Program-made: the position numbers and the translations under genes
Assembly: GCA_035581425.1 (NCBI GenBank)
Contig: DATJVP010000075.1
Coordinates: 11,142-75,141 of the forward strand
DNA: 64,000 nt
Direction: 5' to 3'
Source: DASZHJ01 sp035581425
GTDB taxonomy: Bacteria; Pseudomonadota; Alphaproteobacteria; ATCC43930; CGMCC-115725
Shown: positions 59,646-64,000 of the stretch, piece after piece
Position numbering within the stretch: the stretch's first letter is position 1
Layout of the letters: each line of letters begins with the position of its first letter
Notes under the pieces: generated by a model
Database searches by the model: none
Seen by the model: only the letters and a program-made list of their open reading frames with translations
Told to the model about the DNA's origin: nothing

Positions 59646-60403
59646 GCCGCGCGCGGCATTGCGTAGGGACGCCACCCACCTTCCGGAAGCGCGAGCCGGT
59701 CGGCGACGACCGCGAGCACCTCGAGATTGCTCGGAAGCGTGCTGTGGTCGCCGCGGACTTCGACGTTCTCGCGCAGCGGCCCCGGCTGCTCGAGACAGCT
59801 CTGCCAGGCGACGACGCCGTCGTCGCGGGTGTAGATCGCCGTGACCGGGACTGAGTCCGGCGGCGGCCGATTGAGCTCGGCAACGTCGAGACCGCGCGCG
59901 GTGCGGTGGAAGCGCGCCAGCAGCCGGAAGAAGAAGGCGAGGCTCGTCGCCGTCGGCAGCGTCGCGGGGCTCCCGAGCATCACGAGCTGGCGCACGTCGT
60001 CCGGAAACTTCTTCGCGAGGTCGCGGGCGAGAACACCGCCGAGGCTATGGCCGATCAGCGTCACGCGACGGTCGTGCCGCGCGCGGATCTCCTTGAGGCG
60101 CTGCTCGATCGCCGCGATGGTGTGATCGGTCGGGCCCCAATTGACGCCCTTGCCCCAGCCGTAGACGGTATAGCCGAGCCGGTGCAGCAGGCGCCGCAGG
60201 TGCCGCGTGCGCGAGTCGTTGGTGAGAAAGCCCGGGAGAACGAGCACGGGATGTCCATCGCCGCGCGGCGCCGCGCGAAGACTCGGATGCCGCTGGAGCC
60301 GCGGCCGTGGCGTCAGCACTGCGCGGAATTCCCGGAAGAGCCGACGCTTCGGCGGCGCGAAGAACTTGCCCTCGGTGTCCAAATACGGAATTTCCGGCCT
60401 CAC
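59642..60403 (-). CDS. Alpha/beta hydrolase (lipase-like)
   Basis: 253 residues, read from a GTG behind GAGGTG; longer starts are possible. VLVLPGFLTNDS is the oxyanion part, the nucleophile is Ser120 in GHSLGG, and later come VTAIYTRDDGVVAWQSC and GDHSTLPSN, which supply the acid and His. It resembles triacylglycerol lipases and PHB-related esterases. Substrate unknown. Its gene ends in the stop region of the PA0069 gene (overlap of four bases). Confidence 0.85.
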   Translation of the reverse strand: MRPEIPYLDTEGKFFAPPKRRLFREFRAVLTPRPRLQRHPSLRAAPRGDGHPVLVLPGFLTNDSRTRHLRRLLHRLGYTVYGWGKGVNWGPTDHTIAAIEQRLKEIRARHDRRVTLIGHSLGGVLARDLAKKFPDDVRQLVMLGSPATLPTATSLAFFFRLLARFHRTARGLDVAELNRPPPDSVPVTAIYTRDDGVVAWQSCLEQPGPLRENVEVRGDHSTLPSNLEVLAVVADRLALPEGGWRPYAMPRAA

Positions 60404-60601
60404 CCGCCCACCTCGCGATAGCACGGACTCACCTTGTGACCGAGAATCATGACGGAACGATGGCGCCGCGTCGATTCCCAAGGGATTTTCGCACAGATGC
60501 CCGCGCGCAGCGTACGTTTCATCCCCTGCGTTCCTCCACGAATCCTAAGCGGCCTCTGCACGATTCTTATGTTTCGCCCCGATCTGCGCTACCATCGGCC
60601 G

Positions 60602-61225
60602 ATGCCGGATTTCGCGCGCGAATCGGCGCTGAGGGGTGTCGTCTGCGGCATTGACGAGGTCGGCCGCGGACCTCTCGCGGGACCCGTGGTGGCGGCCGCC
60701 GTGATCCTCGACCGCCGACGGCTGCCGCGGGCGCTCCGCAACGGACTCGACGACTCCAAGAAACTCGCCCCTGAGGCGCGCGCGGAATTCGCGGCGGCGC
60801 TCCGCGCCTGCGCCACGATCGGACTCGGCGCCGCATCCGCCGCGGAGATCGACCGCGTCAACATCCTCAATGCGACATTCCTGGCGATGCGCCGCGCCGT
60901 CGCGGCGTTGCCCGTGACGCCGGAGGCAGCCCTCGTCGACGGCAACCGCGCGCCGCATCTCCCTTGCCGCGCAGAGCCGGTGATCGGCGGCGACGGCCTC
61001 TCGCTCTCGATCGCTGCGGCCTCGATCGTCGCCAAAGTCACCCGCGACGGCCTCATGCGGCGCCTCGCGCTTCGCTACGAAGGCTATGGCTGGGAAACCA
61101 ATGTCGGCTATGGGACCGAGGAACATCGGGCAGCCATTGTGCGTCTCGGTCTTACGCCCCACCACAGATTGTCGTTCCAACCCTCCCGAGACCTCTTCGG
61201 ATTCGAATCAAGAGAATCCCCCTAA
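60602..61225 (+). CDS. rnhB: Ribonuclease HII
   Basis: 207 residues. The DEVGRGPLAGP motif carries Asp18 and Glu19; LVDGNRAPHLP, LSIAAASIVAKVTRD and LRYEGYGWETNVGYGTEEH complete the family. It removes ribonucleotides from DNA. The ATG at 60602 is preferred over one at 60569, since the conserved fold begins near residue 10. The last bases of the gene overlap the GANTC cluster before ccrM. Confidence 0.92.
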   Translation: MPDFARESALRGVVCGIDEVGRGPLAGPVVAAAVILDRRRLPRALRNGLDDSKKLAPEARAEFAAALRACATIGLGAASAAEIDRVNILNATFLAMRRAVAALPVTPEAALVDGNRAPHLPCRAEPVIGGDGLSLSIAAASIVAKVTRDGLMRRLALRYEGYGWETNVGYGTEEHRAAIVRLGLTPHHRLSFQPSRDLFGFESRESP

Positions 61226-61261
61226 CTAATTGACTCGTATTGGCTATTGACGGGCCGAGTC
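61200..61261. promoter_or_regulatory. Cluster of five GANTC sites before ccrM
   Basis: GATTC 61200-61204, GAATC 61205-61209, GAATC 61214-61218, GACTC 61232-61236 and GAGTC 61257-61261 fall in 62 bases. GACTC overlaps a TTGACT hexamer at 61230-61235 that could be a -35 box. These are sites for CcrM itself, suggesting methylation-sensitive autoregulation, as in Caulobacter, where two such sites control ccrM. I found no clear CtrA box. Confidence 0.75.
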
Positions 61262-61304
61262 GTGACCCTCAGAGTGCGCGCCTGCGCTCTGGGGAGAAGC
61301 ACAT

Positions 61305-62399
61305 ATGGGGGAGATCGCCGAGATACCCGCGAATGCCGTCCTCACCGGCGACTGCATTGCGGAGATGCAGCGTCTGCCTGAGGCTTCGGTCGATCTCGTC
61401 TTTGCGGACCCGCCCTACAATCTCCAACTCGGCGGCGAGCTGCTGCGGCCCAATAACTCGCGCGTGGACGGCGTCGAGGATGGTTGGGACAAATTCGCGG
61501 ACTTCGCGGAGTACGACCGGTTCACGCGCGCCTGGCTCGGCGCGGCCCGGCGGCTTCTGAAGCCCGACGGCGCGCTCTGGGTCATCGGCAGCTATCACAA
61601 CATCTACCGCGTCGGCGCGATCCTGCAGGATCTCGGCTATTGGGTTCTGAACGATATCGTCTGGCGCAAGACCAATCCGATGCCGAACTTCCGGGGGCGG
61701 CGTTTCACGAATGCGCACGAGACGCTCCTCTGGTGCGCGCGCTCGCGGGAGTCCCGCTACACCTTCAACTACGAGAGCATGAAGGCGCTCAACGACGAGC
61801 TGCAGATGCGCAGCGACTGGCTCATCCCAGTCTGCGGCGGCCCCGAGCGCCTCAAGAACGACGAGGGCCGGAAGGCGCATCCGACACAGAAGCCCGAGGC
61901 GCTGTTGCACCGCGTGCTGATGGCCTCGACGAAGCCCGGCGATCTCGTGCTCGATCCTTTCTTCGGCACCGGGACGACCGGCGCGGTCGCGCGGCATCTG
62001 GGACGGCGCTACATCGGCATCGAGCGTGATCCCGTCTACGCAAAGCGCGCCCGCGCGCGCATTCGTGAGGTGAAGCCCGCGGATGGCGATGCCGTCGCGA
62101 GCCCACAGAAGCGCGAGGAGCCACGCGTCCCCTTCGGCACACTGGTCGAGCGCGGATTGCTCCGGCCCGGTGAAGTGCTGTTCGATGCGAGCCGGCGCTG
62201 GACGGCGCGCGTGCGCGCCGATGGCACGGTGATCTCCGCCGAGGCCCGCGGCTCGATCCACCGCGTGGCGGCGCAAGTGCAAGGCGCCCCCGCCTGCAAT
62301 GGTTGGGCTTTCTGGTACGTCGAGCGCAAGGGTGCGGCCGTGCCGATCGACTATTTCCGCCAGCAGATCCGTGCGGAGCTCGGCTCAGGCGCTGCCTAA
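61305..62399 (+). CDS. ccrM: CcrM adenine methyltransferase (GANTC)
   Basis: 364 residues. The catalytic DPPYNLQ lies at 35-41 and the SAM-binding DPFFGTGTTGAVA near 220, a beta-class order. A C-terminal RAMA domain (FGTLVERGLLRPGEVLF, GSIHRVAAQVQG, FWYVERKGAAVPI) is typical of CcrM. It methylates GANTC once per cell cycle. It follows RNase HII by 79 bases, as in many alphaproteobacteria, and converges on the SulP gene. Confidence 0.96.
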   Translation: MGEIAEIPANAVLTGDCIAEMQRLPEASVDLVFADPPYNLQLGGELLRPNNSRVDGVEDGWDKFADFAEYDRFTRAWLGAARRLLKPDGALWVIGSYHNIYRVGAILQDLGYWVLNDIVWRKTNPMPNFRGRRFTNAHETLLWCARSRESRYTFNYESMKALNDELQMRSDWLIPVCGGPERLKNDEGRKAHPTQKPEALLHRVLMASTKPGDLVLDPFFGTGTTGAVARHLGRRYIGIERDPVYAKRARARIREVKPADGDAVASPQKREEPRVPFGTLVERGLLRPGEVLFDASRRWTARVRADGTVISAEARGSIHRVAAQVQGAPACNGWAFWYVERKGAAVPIDYFRQQIRAELGSGAA

Positions 62400-64000
62400 G
62401 GCAGCGGCGACGGGTCTCGATCCTCCCAGTCCACCCACTCCACGGGATAGGTGCGGAGAAATCCGCTCACGGCCGCTCCGAGGGTCGGGAAGAAATGCGC
62501 GTCCCCGAACCGCGTAAGCAGGCCAAATCGCTTTAACTTGTCCCTCACGGGGTCTTTGAGCTCTGCAAAGCAGAGCTCGATCGACCGCTCGCGCAGCGCA
62601 TCGTCGAGCTCCTCGAGCATGTCGGCGGCCGTGACGTCCACGCTCGTCACCGGTTCTGCTGCGACGACCGCCCAGCGCACCGGCGGCGGCGCATTCGCGA
62701 CCGCATCCAGAACGCGCTCCTTGAAAAGCTCGGCATTGGCGAAGAACAGAGGTGCGTCCCAGCGGAAGAGAACCAAGCCCGGTATCTGACGAGCATCGGG
62801 ATAGCGGGTGATGTCATGATAGCCCTTGACGCCTTCAGCGCGACCGAGGATCGCCGAGTGCGGACGCCAGCCATCCCAGAGGAACTCGATGATCGCGAGC
62901 GCGATCGCGAGGCCGATGCCGGGAATGGCGCCGAGCACAGCCACACCCACGAAGCAGGTGATGGAAAGCCAGAACTCCCAGCGCTGAATGCGATAGATAC
63001 GGACGAGATCCGCCGTCTCGACCAAGCCGATCGCCGAGGCGATGACGACGGCGGCCAAGGCGGCCGCCGGTAGATGCCGCAGCAAATTCGGCGCTGCAAT
63101 CAGGAGAAGAGCGACGACGAGCGCACCGACGACACCCGTGAGCTGCGTCCGCGCGCCCGCGGCCTCCGCAACCGGCGTGCGTGAGGCGCTGCTGCTGATG
63201 GGAAAACCCTGAAAGAAGCCGGCGGCGAGGTTCGCGGCCCCGAGCCCCACCATCTCCTGATTGGGATCGACCGCGACGCCCAAGCGCGCGGCATAGGCTC
63301 GCGAGAGGACGCTCGTGTCCGCGAAGGAGACGAGGGCGACCGCGATGCCTCCAATCAGGACGGGAACGGCGTCGTCGTAGCCGATCCAGGGGATTGCGAA
63401 AGTCGGCAGACCCTGGGGCAGCGGCCCCAGCACCGATATCCCCGTTCTCGCCGCGAGATCGAGCGCGCCGACGATCGCCGTCGCGCCGATCACGGCAATC
63501 AGGACACCGGGCACTCGCTTGCTGCTCTTGAGGAGCAGAATGACCGCCAAGGCACCCGCGCCGACCGCGAGCGCCGTCCAATTCACCCTGCCGCCGAGAA
63601 CGGACGTGGCAATCGCCCAGAGATCCCTGATCGGTCCGTGACTCTCGATGGAGAAACCGAGGAGCTTTGGGAGCTGGCTGATCAGTACGGTGAGCGCGAT
63701 CCCGTTCATGTAGCCGTAGCGGATCGGCTTGGAGAGCAGCTCGGTCACGAAGCCGAGTCGAGCCGCGCCTGCGAGGATGCACGCTACGCCGGAGACGACT
63801 GCCATCATGCCCGCCAGCGCGACCGCGCGATGCGGGTCTCCTCCGGAGAGGGGCAGAACCACGCCGAGGATCATCGCGGCGAGTGAGGAGTCGGGTCCGA
63901 GGACGAGGATGCGGCTCGGACCGAACACCGCGTAAGCCAGCAGTGGCACGATGGTCGCATAGAGGCCGTAGATGCCGGGAACGCCCGACGCCTCCGCATA
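62396..64000 (-). CDS. SulP-family anion transporter with STAS domain, 5' partial
   Basis: The frame is open to the window edge at 64000, so the N-terminus is missing; the first visible residues include GVPGIYGLYATIVPLLAYAVFG. About ten hydrophobic helices follow (ILVLGPDSSLAAMILG, YGYMNGIALTVLISQLPKLLG, ETVGLGAANLAAGFFQGFP-type block). The STAS domain (LFFANAELFKERVLDAVA, VTSVDVTAADMLEEL) ends the protein. It exchanges sulfate, bicarbonate or other anions. The stop overlaps that of ccrM by four bases. Confidence 0.9.
   Translation of the reverse strand, partial: YAEASGVPGIYGLYATIVPLLAYAVFGPSRILVLGPDSSLAAMILGVVLPLSGGDPHRAVALAGMMAVVSGVACILAGAARLGFVTELLSKPIRYGYMNGIALTVLISQLPKLLGFSIESHGPIRDLWAIATSVLGGRVNWTALAVGAGALAVILLLKSSKRVPGVLIAVIGATAIVGALDLAARTGISVLGPLPQGLPTFAIPWIGYDDAVPVLIGGIAVALVSFADTSVLSRAYAARLGVAVDPNQEMVGLGAANLAAGFFQGFPISSSASRTPVAEAAGARTQLTGVVGALVVALLLIAAPNLLRHLPAAALAAVVIASAIGLVETADLVRIYRIQRWEFWLSITCFVGVAVLGAIPGIGLAIALAIIEFLWDGWRPHSAILGRAEGVKGYHDITRYPDARQIPGLVLFRWDAPLFFANAELFKERVLDAVANAPPPVRWAVVAAEPVTSVDVTAADMLEELDDALRERSIELCFAELKDPVRDKLKRFGLLTRFGDAHFFPTLGAAVSGFLRTYPVEWVDWEDRDPSPLP

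Noticed and set aside
57927..59675. 582-residue frame opposite the phosphotransferase and radical SAM genes
   Set aside because: It spans two real genes and the space between them; composition is typical of a shadow.
61226..61304. Possible CtrA-binding site before ccrM
   Set aside because: CTAACTAATTGACT contains partial TTAA-like pieces but no TTAA-N7-TTAA arrangement.
1..64000. CRISPR arrays, insertion sequences, rRNA genes
   Set aside because: No regularly spaced direct repeats, transposase genes or rRNA sequence were seen anywhere in the window.

Overview
The window is GC-rich chromosomal DNA from an alphaproteobacterium whose order I cannot fix. The pointers are a CcrM-type GANTC methyltransferase, a CpdR-type receiver, a TIGR02302 envelope protein, the lptM-lysA pair, a Coq7-type ubiquinone hydroxylase, an ETF / ETF-ubiquinone oxidoreductase system and a PodJ-like SEL1 protein. 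About 90% is coding. Many starts overlap the upstream stop (ATGA, TGATG, GTGA).

Positions 1-11500 look accessory. They hold small exported or hypothetical proteins (YidB/DUF937, PsiF-like, glycine-rich, VOC, GYD, DUF892 ferritin-like), a 32-residue Arg/Lys-rich peptide, a large Tat-exported arylsulfatase, a decayed gene fragment, and two convergent secreted proteins of unknown function. A tRNA-Leu(CAA) at 11540-11625 separates this from the housekeeping block. Its 3' end faces the accessory side, the orientation expected of an island junction, but no integrase or att repeat is visible.

Positions 11700-34800 are mostly core: DedA/YqaA, DsbB, Coq7, YjgN, an M48 peptidase, a HIG1 protein, PduO-type adenosyltransferase, EtfBA, hydroxybutyryl-CoA dehydrogenase, HNH nuclease, ACT and Nudix proteins, GluQRS, an esterase, an EamA transporter, a TlpA-like thioredoxin, LptM-LysA, TIGR02302, CpdR, a zinc-ribbon/DUF3426 protein, and a tightly overlapping run ftsE-ftsX-ydcF-plsC-FAD oxidase. 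EtfBA here connects functionally to the ETF-QO at 49182-50816, which passes electrons to ubiquinone; Coq7 makes that quinone.

Positions 34800-46500 are mixed: a PEP-CTERM protein behind a near-consensus sigma-54 promoter, a haloacetate-dehalogenase-like hydrolase, a TonB-like protein, a hybrid kinase whose receiver has lost its aspartate, an SPFH protein, the B12-dependent ribonucleotide reductase NrdJ, and an adjacent pair (ParB-domain protein and SEL1/peptidoglycan-binding protein) sharing an N-terminal Trp-27-Trp motif like that of the polarity factor PodJ. This pair is my best candidate for an undescribed system.

Positions 46500-64000 return to core functions: a minus-strand run (radical SAM, ETF-QO, TPR lipoprotein, IspE), then uracil-DNA glycosylase, lytic transglycosylase, MoaB, two arsenosugar-type glycosyltransferases (TIGR04282/TIGR04283), a phosphotransferase, a PA0069-type radical SAM protein, a lipase-like hydrolase, RNase HII, CcrM with five GANTC sites packed in front of it, and a SulP transporter cut by the window end.
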